64,000 nucleotides of DNA from Anthonomus grandis grandis (GCF_022605725.1 NC_065547.1:19695167-19759166); one strand, 5' to 3'; positions 34,886-46,719 are shown, numbered from the stretch's first letter. Program-made: numbers and translations. The notes: generated from the sequence alone by a model not told the origin.

Positions 34886-35764
34886 TATAAAGATGGCTCG
34901 ATAAAAACCAATTTTTTTATTTCAAAATCAAAGGTATGCCCTTTAAGAAGGATTTTTATTCTCCGCTTAGAGTTATACGCAGCCGTATTACTCTCAAAAG
35001 TGGTAACTTATGTTTTGGGAGTGTTCTCTAATAAAATTAAAATTAATGAGACTTTTGCTTGGACAGATTCAATATTTGTTGTTTATTGGATAAAAAATGA
35101 GCCACGAAAATGGATAATCTTTGTCGCAAATAGAGTTGCTCATATCCAAGAATCAATTTTTCCCTCTAAACGGCATCATGTTATTTCAGAGGATAACCTT
35201 GCTGACCCAGGTTCCAGTGGTCTTTTTCCCTTGGATTTACTTACTTATATTTTATGGGGGGCGAGGCCTCTTTGGCTTACTCAACCTTATTCTAATTGGG
35301 CAACAAGCAATTTTGAACTTCTCGAACCCTGCGAAGTATGTCGCATTCAATGCTAATCGGCATTTGAGACTTCTTTTTTCTTTGCACTAATAATTAATCA
35401 ATTTTCTTCTCTGACACAAATTCAAAACATTGTTTGTTACTTAAAGAGGTTTATTGATTATTTTAAAATTCAACCCTCAAATCGCAAACATGGAATGTTT
35501 TCAATTTTTAAGTTGGAAGAATTCTTGCTCCTCCTCATAAAGTTTGTTCAACGTGAATGTTTTTCAGTTAAAATACACACTCTTAAATCTAAGGTATTTC
35601 GCAAACTCACCCCATTTCTCGATAAAAGAGATATTTTACGTGTTGGCGGCCATAATAAAAATAGCAAAATTGATTTTAATCAAAAACACCTATTACCTTC
35701 CAATAATCGCTTAACAGATTTAATTATAGAATATACTCATAAAATTATGTTACACCCTGGCTTA
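34886..35764 (+). pseudogene. BEL/Pao pol continued: RNase H and integrase start
   Basis: Resumes in frame after the mariner insertion. LELYAAVLLSKVV and TFAWTDSIFVVYWIKNEPRKW (split by at most a codon) are the Pao RNase H signature, followed by FVANRVAHIQ and HHVISEDNLADPGSSG. The integrase N-terminal part reads FRKLTPFLDKRDILRVGGH, HLLPSNNRLTDLIIEYTH and HPG, then is cut at 35764 by another DNA transposon. Confidence 0.92.
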
Positions 35765-36592
35765 AAGTCCAGTTCAGAGATCTATTAGAATCTTTGATGT
35801 GTCGCAGATGCCGCACTAACTAGTCCGTGCGCCTATTTCGTATTTATTGTCGCATGATATACATGTTTAAATGGCAGAATTCTATACAGTTTATCTACGA
35901 AATCATTTTAAATATACGTAAAACGCCATGTTTTATACTATTTTTTATTTTTCTTTCGAGAATGTCAATTTTTAGAAAGAAAATAATATAAAAAAATTGA
36001 TCGCGGACTAAAATCCGAGCATCTTACAAAATATTTTAAATGCTTCCAGCACTTCCAGCACAAGACAGACTTCTCACTTCTCGTCTCTTTTTAGCCACTA
36101 TAATAAACAAAGATAAAAGACCTGCGTTCTGGCGTTTCCTACTTTAGGCTGTGCAAGTGATTGTGTATCTCTCTCTATCCCACTGATTTTAAGGATTACG
36201 GGGCCATTCCCAAATAAATTTTTGGGCTCTTTTTGTATTACTTTCGTCGTGTTTTTAAAGAGATCATTAAGGATGGGTCTATCGCCTTTATAATAGTTGT
36301 TGGATGGGTAATTTGGTCTGTATTCGTCTAAATTTGTTGCAGTTTTTACTGTGAGGAAGTGTGTTTTTTTATTTTTGTTTGTGGATTTGTTTTGGTAATA
36401 TACCTAAGGACCTTAAAATGTTTTGACCCTAGCAAAATAGGTAGGAAAATTTGGCGAATGACGAGGAAAGCATTTGTGCGGGCTATAGAGACCGTGGGTG
36501 TACAAGAAAAACAATAACATTTGTGATGAAACAATAAGAATGATCTGGACAGTGATTTAGACTTCATAGTTCTGATATTTCATTTTCAAGTA

Positions 36593-37130
36593 TTGGGAAA
36601 GCAAAAAGAAGCAAGGGAAGTAGAAACTACAGGAGAAAATAAAGCAGTTTTAAAACGTAATTGTTTAAGTACAGACGCCAAACAAATTTATCTAAATGTC
36701 TATAACACTCTAAGGAATGATCCTCAGTTCACAAATGATTGTAGTGCTTTGCAAAAAACAGCGTTTTTAACAGGGGTTCCCTATAGTACAATATGCTATT
36801 TTGTAAAAAAAGGGATTGAAAACAGAAAACAAAGAAAAGATGCAGGACAATCAAAGAGACTTCACACGGATTTCGCTGAATTGCTAAGGGAAGGTGTGTG
36901 TTCTAAATACAAAAACAATGAGGTTCTGACCATAGAGATGGTTAAGGACGCTTATCGGCAAGGGACAAACATTTCTCAGTGTCAACCTTGCCTAGATACC
37001 TGATAAAACTTGGAATTAAGCTTAAGATGGTTAACAAAAGAGCTGCTGTTGTGGAATTGTCAGGTGGTGTATAGAATATTTGGAGAAAATTTAAAAAATT
37101 TGGGAGGAAGAAAGATCCATATATTATTTA
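36593..37130 (+). pseudogene. Transposase N-terminal HTH region
   Basis: Open for 137 codons (to 37003), after which the same family continues in another frame (RYLIKLGIKLKMVNKRAAVV, near 37000-37060). The protein has a helix-turn-helix at about residues 55-75 (TAFLTGVPYSTICYFVKKGI) and a second one after LREGVCSKYKNNEVLTIEMV. This two-HTH arrangement followed by LG.K.K.VNKR is seen in a group of insect IS630/Tc1-like DDE_3 transposases. No DDE residues remain downstream. The family assignment is from memory of motif style and the TA site, so moderate. Confidence 0.65.
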
Positions 37131-37170
37131 GCCAAAACATGATATGATATATTTATGATTGATGTATGAT

Positions 37171-37640
37171 TTCCATTCTCTGGGAAAAAGTCCCTTTTTT
37201 GCTATAGTAAGAAAACCATATTATTAATAAAACAAGTTTAAAGTTTTGTTTTTTTCAGCTTACTAGCCTGTTGTCATTCAGCGACATAATAAAGATTGCT
37301 TCTTCCTCCATTCTCTGAGAAAAAGTCTCTTTTTTTCCATAGTAAGAAAAACCTATTTTTATTAATTAAACAAGTTTAGAATTTTGACTTTTACAGCTTA
37401 CTGCCCCTGTTGTCCTTCAGCGACACAATAAAGTCTGCCTCTTCCTCCATTCTCTGGGAAAAAACCCTTTTTTGCTATGGTAAGAAAAACACTGTTTTTA
37501 TTAAGAAAACAAGTTTGAAATTTGGATTTTTTTTGTCCACGATTTTTCTTACAGAGACACTATAAAACCAGTTTAATTATTTTTTTTATAGTTACTGCCA
37601 CGCTTGTCCTGTCCCAGAGAGGCTTGACTACTTCTTTCAT
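37171..37640 (+). repeat. ~137-bp tandem repeat array, 3-4 units
   Basis: Units start at 37173, 37308 and 37447 with CCATTCTCTG(G/A)GAAAAA. A degraded fourth follows to about 37640. Each holds GCTATAGTAAGAAAA, CAGCTTACTGCC, TTCAGCGACA and AATAAAG. The array is inside the DNA transposon at 35765-38645, downstream of its ORF fragment. Confidence 0.88.
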
Positions 37641-38645
37641 AATTCACAGGATGAAAAAAGGCTATTTTACATCTGAGTTGTAATTATTAAAAGAAAAATA
37701 TTGTACCTTTATTATTATTAATTAAATTTAAAAATTATTTCTGGTACTCGTGTACACTTTTTAAATCTGTTTTAGTATCTTAAAATTTAGTGTTTTATAT
37801 AAGATTTTTAGTTTTTAGAATAAGCATTTATTTTTGTTAATTTTTATCTAATCTCTCCTATTATGCACAATAACTAAATATGAGGCAAACAAATTAATAA
37901 ATATTACATTCAGTATGTAAAGTGTGTTTTTTTTTATAAGTAAAACTTGTGTCTTTTACACGCATAAGATATAGAGAGCTAGGTGATTTTTATTGTAAAA
38001 GTTTATTTAAAAAAATATGCTTCCATTTTTCTGACTACATAATTACTTTTTATCAAAAGATGTTGGTACTAAATATACATATACGTTATTATAATAATAT
38101 ATTATAATATGTATAAATTTAAAAAAAAAACAATAATACTGGACATTGATTATGCCAGCCAAACCCGTTAATAATAACCATCAAATAAAAATAAATCTCA
38201 ATACCCAAAAAAAGGAAATATATAAAATTTAAACACAAACTAAAATATTTTACACTTTTGTATAAAAAGGTAAATCTTTAATGCCTTAATCCACAGAATA
38301 AATGGGCCTAAGTAATTTGTGCCATCTATTTTCTCATCATTTATTATAAATACCCCACTGATGGCGCTAAAAACTAAACTCATTAAATTAAAATTTTTGG
38401 TTAAACAAAATAGTACGTGGACGTCTTAAGTCAAATTTTATGAATAAAATGTATATATTTCAAACATTTATTTATTTGATGGAATGATTAAATATCGCGT
38501 AGAATATTACTTTATGACTCTTTCCACATAACATTTTGTGATTTAAACATGCATGCCATGTGACAATACAAGCAACACCGGCACGCGGACTATTCGCAGC
38601 ATATCGAAGACTCTAATAAGTCTAATAGAACTCTGAACTGGACTA

Positions 38646-39480
38646 TACAAACTCTTAAATATATTCTCTCCCAAAAATGTTGGATTATGACTCCAAAACG
38701 TACCATTCGTCGAATCATTTCAGATGTCATAAATGTTTTCGGTCTAACCCTACACCAATTCATGGGTGAGACTGTTGATTACGCCGGACTCTTCTCTATA
38801 ACCTCAAGCCGTGTTAGAGGTGCTAAGGTTTTAAAAGCACATGTTTGTCTTTTTATATGTATGACAACTAGGGCTCTGCATATAGAGCTTACTTCAGACA
38901 TGTCAAGCACTGCATTTTTGGCGGCCTTGCACCGTTTTATTGCTCGGAGAGGTAGGGTGAACCATATTTATAGTGATAATAATAATAGTAAAGAAACTTT
39001 ACCGGTGCATGGAAAGAAATTAGTTCTTTTATGCATCTCGCCTCACAAGAAGAAAAATTGAATGGCATTTTAATCCACCCTATGTTTCAAATTTCGGAGG
39101 TTTGTGGGAAGCAGGTGTCAAATCAGTAAAAACACACCTTGTTTATGTAATTGGTTTGCAAACACTCACATTTGATGAACTCAATACCGTCCTCATTTAA
39201 AAAGAAAGTGTTCTTAACTCTCGCCCCTTATGCCCTCAGAACTCGGGCCCAAATGATTTTAAGGTTTTGACTCCAGGACATTTCCTAACCCTCGCTTCTT
39301 TAAATTCTTTAAATCAATATTGGTCGTCTTTCACGCTGGTAATTATTGCAACAACTTCATCAAAGCTTTTGGGCCAGATGGCACACAGAATATTTACATA
39401 CTCTAAGGCAACGCAGTAAATGGACAAAAAATAAAGTACATATAGTACGAAACACTTTAGTCTCAATGGGCTTGGAAAAT
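38646..39480 (+). pseudogene. BEL/Pao integrase core and C-terminal part
   Basis: Continues BEL after the insertion. VDYAGLFSITSSRVRGAKVL and MTTRALHIELTSDMSSTAFL at about 38770-38925 are the integrase core with the first catalytic Asp. The second Asp is in NHIYSDN. The segment then breaks and resumes with WHFNPPYVSNFGGLWEAGVK, whose Glu is the third catalytic residue. RPLCPQNSGPNDF and LTPGHFL follow. Only single-codon and frame lesions separate these parts. I could not identify a 3' LTR beyond 39480. Confidence 0.92.
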
Positions 39481-41170
39481 TTTTAAAAATATATATATAT
39501 TTTCCCAAAAATAAATACAGCATAAGTTTATAAGAACAATGACGTTTATTTCAAGTTGTTAGGGTAAGTATTTGCAAAGTTATAAGGCTGCTAGTCTGGG
39601 GTTTTTTATACCTCCCGAGATTCCGTCCCAATTATGCGCTACGTCATAGACGCCGACGCGACGGTGTATTATAGAGCGCTCGCTAGCCAGCCATCCACAG
39701 CCTAGTACCCAGGCGTTATTCTGACAGGGTGGTTTTGTTTGTTGACATTTTGACTTTTAACTTTTATTATTGACGTATTTTGCTTGTTGGCTAATTACAA
39801 TGGAGCAGGGATTTGGTCGTGGTCAGTCAGACAACTTACCCATTATATAAACGTAAATATTTTAAAACTATAAATTCTATTCAAAAATAATTTAAAATAA
39901 ACTTTTACTTTGACACCCTGTTTTACCCAAAAACTAAGCATTTTTGTTAGACAAGGAAAATGAGTGGACCTGTAATAACGCACCTGAAATGAGCTGCTTG
40001 CCACCAAATCTGCAAAAATGTCATCTGGCAATTATTTTTCCTACGAAATTTAAATCAAAACACTGAACATCCCACTTTAATGTAATATCCAAAAAGTATA
40101 GATTTAACCAAAAATTTTACTTAAAAAAACCAAGAATCTCTTAAAATACACTTAAAAACAAGTAAGCGTGTCACCATAATGCGAGAAAAATTCGGCTCAC
40201 TTCGTTAACATTTTAAATATAGGCTAAGACCGGTCCAACCATTTTCCTTGTCTAAGGCGTTTTTCGACATAGAACATATGTACATATGAACTTATTAAAA
40301 TACAATACAATATTTATAGCAGGTATGTGGAGCAGACATTTTGAAAAACACAAACAACAGCAAAAACGTGCATAATAATATTAACAAAGCAGCGTGCGCG
40401 GTCGACATGCTAGCGTCGGTCGTCGCGTTCACTTGGGCGTCTGTGACATATCATCTCGGCCGCGTTGATACAAGGAAAAAATTAAACATGGCGTATTTAT
40501 TCGAACTTTAAAAATTAATAGTGAAGTAACTATAAATGCTAGAGAACTGAAATAAATTGCTAAATTTAAGTTGGAGCCTGCTCTTTTTCACTAAAAAATA
40601 ATCGAATTGTCGTTTCCAAGCTCATTAAAGAAGATGATTTACGGGTAATCGTAAATCATCAGTAATAAATGGTCTTTGTTCGAGTTAATCACGCATATCC
40701 CGGTCGCGATGGCATCACAAGAGTTCACATTAAAAACTAACAAGGAAACTTTTGTTCGCCCAGTGAATAGACTTTGTCCTCTACCAGTCAATTAATTTCT
40801 CTTATTACACCCTTATTAAAATTTTATTATTATTTTTATGATATTTTAATTCATGTTCTTATTTCGAAATAAGACATAATTTTTTGTTTTGTTTTGGGGT
40901 TTGTATATTGATTGTAAAATTCAGATTTTAAGTGGGCGATATGTTCAGTAATGGCATTAGCATTAGTTGCATTAATTGTTTAAGTACTCATATTAATTTC
41001 ACTTCCCTCAGTGAATTTTGAATGGCCCCTATATCTAAAAATGTGCCTGCTCGCTAAGACCACAATTTCTCATTCCGCTGCTAAAAATGAACGAGGAACG
41101 AGACGTGAGACGAGTGGATAAGCACTTTAAAGGGAACCATTTTCATGTATTCGTCACATTTTGTGTATAC
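39481..41170. other. Non-coding region with two less AT-rich patches
   Basis: No gene family recognised. Positions 39600-39720 and 40385-40460 are CpG-containing and less AT-rich, and parts of them look weakly inverted to each other (TACGTCATAGACGCC versus the reverse complement of GGGCGTCTGTGACATA). They could be decayed ends of a ~0.8-kb element. Confidence 0.4.
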
Positions 41171-41174
41171 TTCA

Positions 41175-41450
41175 CTAGTAGCTCAAACTCTCGTCCATAT
41201 TATAAATTTTTGGTTTTTTATTTTTTAACCGAGTGCACTCCAACAAATCTACCAGTTTTTTGAAATGATCTTCTACGATAAAACGATTTAATTTTTGGGC
41301 TCTTGCTGGATTCATGAATTGAGATCGACGTTTTGATATTCTCGGATGATTTTTTAGAAAAGTCCTTATCCACTCCCTACCAGCGAGACGTTTTTCCTGA
41401 TTGAAGCAAATTGTTTTTCTACCTAGTTTTCTCTTCACGCTTTGTGATTT
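41175..41450 (-). pseudogene. Pogo/Tigger-like transposase fragment
   Basis: About 90 codons. FNQEKRLAGREWIRTFLKNHP is the CENP-B type second HTH, KRRSQFMNPARAQKLNRF is typical of pogo/Jerky-like proteins, and PKIYNMDES carries the first catalytic Asp of the DDE_1 domain. It ends there. Both sides are truncated, so it is a fragment without ends. Confidence 0.85.
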
Positions 41451-41644
41451 AATGTGGTTCCTAAGTGTTCCTAAGGTAAACTAATCTCGTAAAACCTTGG
41501 CAAAGTAATCGAAAATACCGATCCAAAATCAAAATCCCGGTAACGGGAGTGACGGACAGCTTAAGTGTACATAGAAGAAAGGAATCAGCCTATGGTATGT
41601 TAATTTTTTTATCCTTTTCTCTCATAAATTTATTGCTCTCACCC

Positions 41645-42640
41645 CCACAGGTAGTAACATCCGATGAAGTCAACCCAAATCCAGATAAAATATTTGCAAT
41701 CCAGAAATTTCCAATTCTGAAAAGTCCAAAGGCAATTAAAACCTTTTTGGTCTTCTAGGCTATTACAGACGTTTTATTTATTTCGCAAAAATTACCAAGC
41801 CAACAGGCTACTTGAAAAAAGACGCAAAAGTGGTCCATTCCCCAGAATTCGTCAAATCGAAGATTTCGATCGAGACAGATTTCGAAAAACCTTTTGTTCT
41901 CACCACAGACGCAAGTAATTTTGCAATAGGAGCCGTTTTGTCCCAAGTTCCAAATAATAAGCTTGTTGCTTATGTAAGTCGCACCCTCAATGATAGTGAA
42001 TCTAAATATTCCATAATTAAAAAAGAACTTCTCGCTATTGCTTGGGCATGCAAATATTTCTGCCTCTATCTTTCTGGGAAAAGATTTAAAATCTATAGTG
42101 ACCATCGTCCTCTTGTTTGGCTTTTTAGTCTCAAAAAACCAACTAGTAAACTCATTAGATGGCGTCTCAAGCTTGAAGAGTTTGATTAAGAGATTAATTA
42201 TAAAAAAGGCACTCAAACTACCAATGCCGATGCACTTTCTAGGATCCAAATTAATGCTCTAGAGAATGAAAGCATCATAAATAATCCTGGTGAAGTTAAT
42301 AACCATATCCTAGATTTTTTGCGAAATGTGGCTGAAAATCTCTTTGAAATACATGATAATCCAACGAATTATGCCCACCCTTACCCACCCGAATCTCAAT
42401 ACTTTGACCCACAACCGCCAACAAGTACATTCAACTCTAACACGACAAATAATCTTAATGAAAATCAACTTATAAATAAACCTCAAAAAATCAATGTTAT
42501 ACAAGATTTTATCATAAGACCTATAAACAATAGCACTGACGGAGGTATCATAGATAATACACCAATTGCCATACAATGGCAACGCTACATACATGTAGTG
42601 AGCCTGATAAGCTTAGTTGTTTCAAAATATTGAAATAGGA
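41645..42640 (+). pseudogene. Gypsy RT C-terminal part and RNase H
   Basis: Begins with VVTSDEVNPNPDKIFAIQKF and AIKTFL, then (frameshift near 41758) the GYYRRFI connection segment. RNase H follows in a clean frame at 41812-42188: TTDASNFAIGAVLSQ with its catalytic Asp, SRTLNDSESKYSIIKKELLA with the Glu, and YSDHRPLVWLF with the third acid. A TGG-TAA change ends this frame near 42186. Downstream to 42633 is an Asn/Pro-rich linker (TNADALSRIQIN first), cut at about 42643 by an inverted P-like fragment. No integrase is present. Confidence 0.92.
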
Positions 42641-42642
42641 AA

Positions 42643-43260
42643 AAAAATGCTTTACCTCTTTTTTCAATTTCAACTTCAAAATCGGTTTAAGTAGATGCAT
42701 CCACTGTTATTGGTTTAGACCCATTGGGATTTGTAAAAGAGACACTTCCGCCATCACCTTAAAATAAAAATTTGGAAATGGTTATATCTATTCAACATAG
42801 GAACATTATAGTATAAATCGAGAGCTATGCTTGAATCTTCTTAATTATTTTCATGCACTAATAATTGTTATATTTTACCTCCATTATTTAGCTGTACTGT
42901 TGGAACAGCATCATATTGAAGACGATTTCTGAATTCGTCTTGGAAACACTCATTGGTGAAATGCAAACACTGTGAAATACAAATTCTTATTCGATTGTAG
43001 CACTGTTCCGGAGTAATTTTTGTGTACCTATGATTTCCTATAAATCTCAATGCAGTCCTCCAGCGCTGACATCTGCAAATAGGTACATTTAAAAAAATTA
43101 TAGGTACTTAATAACAAGCCTATACTCGGACCACCGAACAGATATAGTAGTAAAAGCTCTTCTAAAAAAATCTTTCTATAAAAACCCAAAACCTGTGAAG
43201 CATCTTACGGGTACTCAATCCGCCACGTTACGTTGTTCCTGTGTTTATTTTTATATTATG
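42643..43260 (-). mobile_element. P-like element B, inverted 5' part
   Basis: Same family as 27071-28212, opposite orientation. Exons at 43072-42879 (THAP C-terminal half, DAVPTVQL) and 42758-42656 (linker, with a TAA inside) have the same splice borders. The outer end near 43260 shares AGCATAATATAAAAA with 27070-27084. It is truncated at 42643 inside the second intron, where Gypsy sequence takes over. Confidence 0.83.
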
Positions 43261-44550
43261 CTAAGTAATCAATATGTATTTATAAATATAACCCATTTTT
43301 ACATTTTCAATTAGAACTAGATTAAGAGTCAATCAAGTTAGCTTGTAAGTTAGTTTGTAACGTTCTCAATAAAATTGTCTTTTTAAAAAGCAAATACCGG
43401 GAGTAGTCATTTAACAGACAGAGTCGGTAGTTCGGTCTTTCCAATAGGACAAAAATCGCCGTTTTGGGTCCGTTTCTATGGTTTGAAGACCGCTACATCC
43501 CTGGAGGCTTAAAGGAAATTGCAGAACCTTTTAAAGGACAAAAATCGCCTAGAGCACCTGCAGTCTATCTGAGTGATCACTATCACTGTACAGCACCCGA
43601 CAATTTGAAAACACCTAGATTTAAGTCCTGGGCATACAAAAATCAATTTCCTTTAGGAAAAATTTGGCTATAAGAGCTACCAGATGAAAATTTTGGCAAG
43701 ATTTGTGATGGATGTAATTTTATAGACTAAGCCCGCTCACCCCGTCATCCCCTGATCCGAACCCTTTCGTCTATAGAAAGATTACGTAAAATTATAATAG
43801 TAAATTATTTTAAATATAAATATAGAATGTATATCAAATTAATAAATTGTAAATATACATATACTCGACTTACCCAGTAAGGCACAAAAGGAAGGTAAGA
43901 GAGGTTTTGCAGCTTTATGATATACACGTGCCTTTAGTTGCACTGCTAATTTGCTTCTCGTCCGTAGTCGTATTGTCCGCACACATTTTTGGCGGTGTTT
44001 TTTCTTAATCTGCCTTCGCATCTCTCTCGCACAGGTAAAGTATATTGTTTGCATATTTTCGAATAAGAATTAATACGGGAGAGGATTGATAAGAAGGAAG
44101 TAAAATAGGTAATGGAATACAAAGGCAGATCGAGAAGAAAATGTAGGTAGTTCAATTTAAGTATCAAGTAAAAATATCAAAAAATGAAACCTTAAGTGCA
44201 AGAAATACTTAAGTAATTAATATTTATATAAATTATAATTAAATTAATATATATAAATTATGTAAGAAATAAAATATGAACACAAACGTTCTAATTTACT
44301 ATATGCTAAATATTCAATTTATTTGTAATAGTGAGGACAAAACATTTACTGTAAGTAAACGTATTCCTTTTATCCATTTTTTTTAATCCTTTGGTAATAT
44401 TTGTATTTGTTTTCTAGTATTTTTATTTTATTGCATTTTACAATTTTATTGCCAATATATTTGATTTTTATTATTTATAAAAAGGCAAAAAATTCCTTCC
44501 TTTCCAAACTTTTTACAAAGTATTTCAAGTATTGAATGTTAATTGTTTGG
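43261..44550 (+). mobile_element. Gypsy LTR/leader-related segment, second copy
   Basis: Positions 43530-43640 and 44340-44540 match 25200-25320 and 25320-25560. Here about 0.7 kb of other sequence lies between the two blocks. AATAAA at about 43370 followed by a T-rich stretch and GGTCTTTCC could be an LTR R-U5 region. The stretch 43464-43670 is open but I recognise no domain in it. No gag follows, because an R1-like LINE takes over at 44551. Confidence 0.5.
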
Positions 44551-45872
44551 CTCAAAGGAGTTGATGCCCATTTGATCTTCTCATAAGTCATAACTTTTTT
44601 GACAGCTTCCTAGTCCTCTCGACCTGCTTTATTTTGACGTCGTTCTGTGCTGTCCTAACTGCCAGCTTTGTTGTCTTTTATAATGCACCCAGGAAAATGT
44701 ACCCGAAAAAGTTCGGTCAGTGTTTCTTTTCCTGTGGTTGTATACTCACCATCGCCATTGCATAGGGAGCTAATCGTGCAGCCTTGCGACTTGGAGTACC
44801 TTTTGGAGTATAGCAAATTTTAGAACGCTTTCCAGTTCCTCGCACTACTTCCTCCAAGAGTTCCTTTTTGCCTGCCTTAGACCCTTATTGCAGTCAGTTA
44901 GAGATGTCTTATAGGTTTTCCATCTTCCACTGTATTTGGCTTTGTTAAATTCTTTTCTCCAACAGTCCAAACAGTCCTCCTCTTTTTTTCAAGGTATAAA
45001 CTACAGGCTCCACTACACGGTTTTCCTCGATGCAATCCTTTTCATTTACGGGCTGTTATTTTCGTAGCACTTAACGATTGTGTCAGTCAGTTTCTCCACG
45101 TATTTATTTAGTTTGTTTGTGTCACTTATCTTTATACTAACCGCTCTAGCTCGTGGTCGAGTTCCACCTTAAAGTTACTCCAATCGGTTCTTTTCGAATT
45201 TCGATAAGTTGTTATTTCTCGGTCAACACCCGTAATTTAAAAACAAATGTATCTACGATCCGAGCAACTCTCCTCCATGGAGAAACTAACGTATTTTAAT
45301 AGAATTATTTTTGTAATTTGTACATACAGTTAAGTCTATAACCGCACTTCTTTGTCTTGTTACAAAAGTGGGGTTATTACCTTTGTTTACAAGGTATTTG
45401 CCATTATAAACTGAAATAGTGACTAGCCTCTGGGGTTCATGTTGGTGCTCCCCCAAATGTTATGATGTGCATTTGCATCACATCTTAGGATCAGCTCAGT
45501 TCCTGATTACCTGCAGCTTCTCACTAGTCTCTCTACGGCCTCTGTTGGTGGGGGCCTTGGGTCATCAAGTCCTTCGGGCTCCCCTTCTTATTTATTATTC
45601 TCACTCTCGTCCCTAGAACAAAAGAGAGTCATGGGCAGTACTTGGAGGTTTTTCTTAGCAAGAATAGCGGCTCTTGGTCTGTCGCTGGACCTATCATAGA
45701 TAAGTGTTCGGGCAACATGTTCAAGACCTCTTATTACCTGCTTGTTGGTCCAGGGCTCTTGAATTAGGGCAATGTTAAGCGACTCCATTGCCCTGCAGAG
45801 TGCAGCAGTTGCTGACCTACTGTGGTGCAGATTTATCCGCACGACCAGATCATCATCATCATTTTGGTTCAT
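44551..45872 (-). pseudogene. R1/I-like LINE ORF2: endonuclease and linker
   Basis: ATG at 45870-45872. VRINLHHSRSATAALCRAME, then LNIALIQEPWTNKQVIRGLE, mark the start of an EEP/AP endonuclease of the R1/I group (N.. at the start, catalytic Glu in IQEPW). After a stop near 45586, LILRCDANAHHNIWGSTNMN gives the D.N.H...W core at about 45470. Beyond that, YTTTGKETLTELFRVHFPG (about 44740) and KIKWAINSFEPN (about 44575) are the linker that normally precedes RT, which is absent. Confidence 0.85.
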
Positions 45873-46508
45873 CTGGGTTGTTTAAGGGTCATCCTCCCCA
45901 GTTGGTAGTCGAACCTGAAGTCTGCTTTCTCCAGGGCCTTGAATGATGTCGCATCCAGGGAGTAGGCCAGGATTTGCTCTTTCTCCTCTGTCTTGCGGCT
46001 CAGGAAGTGCTAGTCTTCCGTCTTTAAGTCCGGGTTCTGTGCCTTGAGACAGATCCTGACCCTTTCTTCTTCGACATGGTCGGGGAACTAGTTAATGACC
46101 TTTAGTCTTTTGGTAAGGTCCTTGGCTTCAATAGCTTAAAGCTCAACTGCTTCCAAGAAGTTCTTGAGCCTGCCGATGGTCGTCGACAGCCGCTCCTTAG
46201 TATGCGCAGTCACGCAGGTAAAACATAGAACCCCTGCGGAAAACGACGTCCCCAGGAAGTGGACTGGATTCTGGCTGGCTGGCGCTAGAGAGTGCCTTTC
46301 CTCTCCAAGTTTTTCCTGAATCAACCTATCTTGTTCCTGGCTCAGGAGTGTTTCCGGGTGTCTATAGTCTGTTACAGCCATTTTAATGCCCGCCACAGTG
46401 TCACTATAACTGCCAGTCTGGACTTAATTTTTTTTTTCACTTTCTAGAGGGTTTCGCCTGGTTCCCTGGAGGCTCCGTAAAAACACCTATAGGTCCAGTA
46501 CCATTCAT
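45869..46508 (-). pseudogene. R1/I-like LINE ORF1 protein
   Basis: Candidate start ATG at 46506-46508 (MNGTGPIGVFTEPPGN). After a frame change, AGIKMAVTDYRHPETLLSQE at 46390-46330, a CFTCVTAHTKERLSTTIGRL segment and KDLTKRLKVIN follow, then FPDHVEEERVRICLKAQNP and FKALEKADFRFDYQLGRMTL. This resembles the RNA-recognition-like ORF1 C terminus of R1/I-group LINEs, with no zinc knuckle seen. Two in-frame stops and at least one frameshift are present. The terminal TGA overlaps the ORF2 ATG as ATGA (45869-45872). Confidence 0.7.
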
Positions 46509-46719
46509 CTCTTCGGCACGGATCGCGTGATAATTTAAAATTAGACCAAAAATGTTGGAGTGCCATTCGGTTGGCGTTCAGTGCACTGTCCCAGAGTATT
46601 CTGCCCTGACTTGCCATAGCAGCGGTGCCGACGTGCAGGCAGTCACTCGAGAAGATGTGTTCCGCCGTACATCGTAGTACAATTCACGTCGCAACACATC
46701 TCCACCTCGTGCATTTTTT

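Larger units (their letters stand above)
35765..38645 (+). mobile_element. TA-flanked DNA transposon inserted in BEL integrase
   Basis: A 2881-bp insertion between two TA dinucleotides (35763-35764 and 38646-38647). The ends are inverted repeats starting (A/T)AGTCCAGTTCAGAG, with similarity continuing about 110 bp inward past TAGTCCG.G.. to ACATGTTTAAAT / GCATGTTTAAAT. Excising it with one TA puts BEL integrase back in frame. TA duplication and the helix-turn-helix ORF place it in or near the IS630-Tc1-mariner group. It holds one ORF start and a 135-bp tandem repeat array. The catalytic domain is missing. Confidence 0.85.
44551..46715 (-). mobile_element. R1/I-like LINE, 3'-truncated, minus strand
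   Basis: Non-LTR element read leftwards, with a 5' untranslated part near 46715-46510, ORF1, then ORF2 endonuclease and linker. It stops at 44551, just before the RT core. The base composition is richer in G+C than its surroundings, so it may be a relatively recent arrival or a family of different origin. Confidence 0.82.

Noticed and set aside
41755..42249. Long minus-strand open frame of 164 codons
   Set aside because: It is antisense to a clear Gypsy RNase H with all three acidic motifs.
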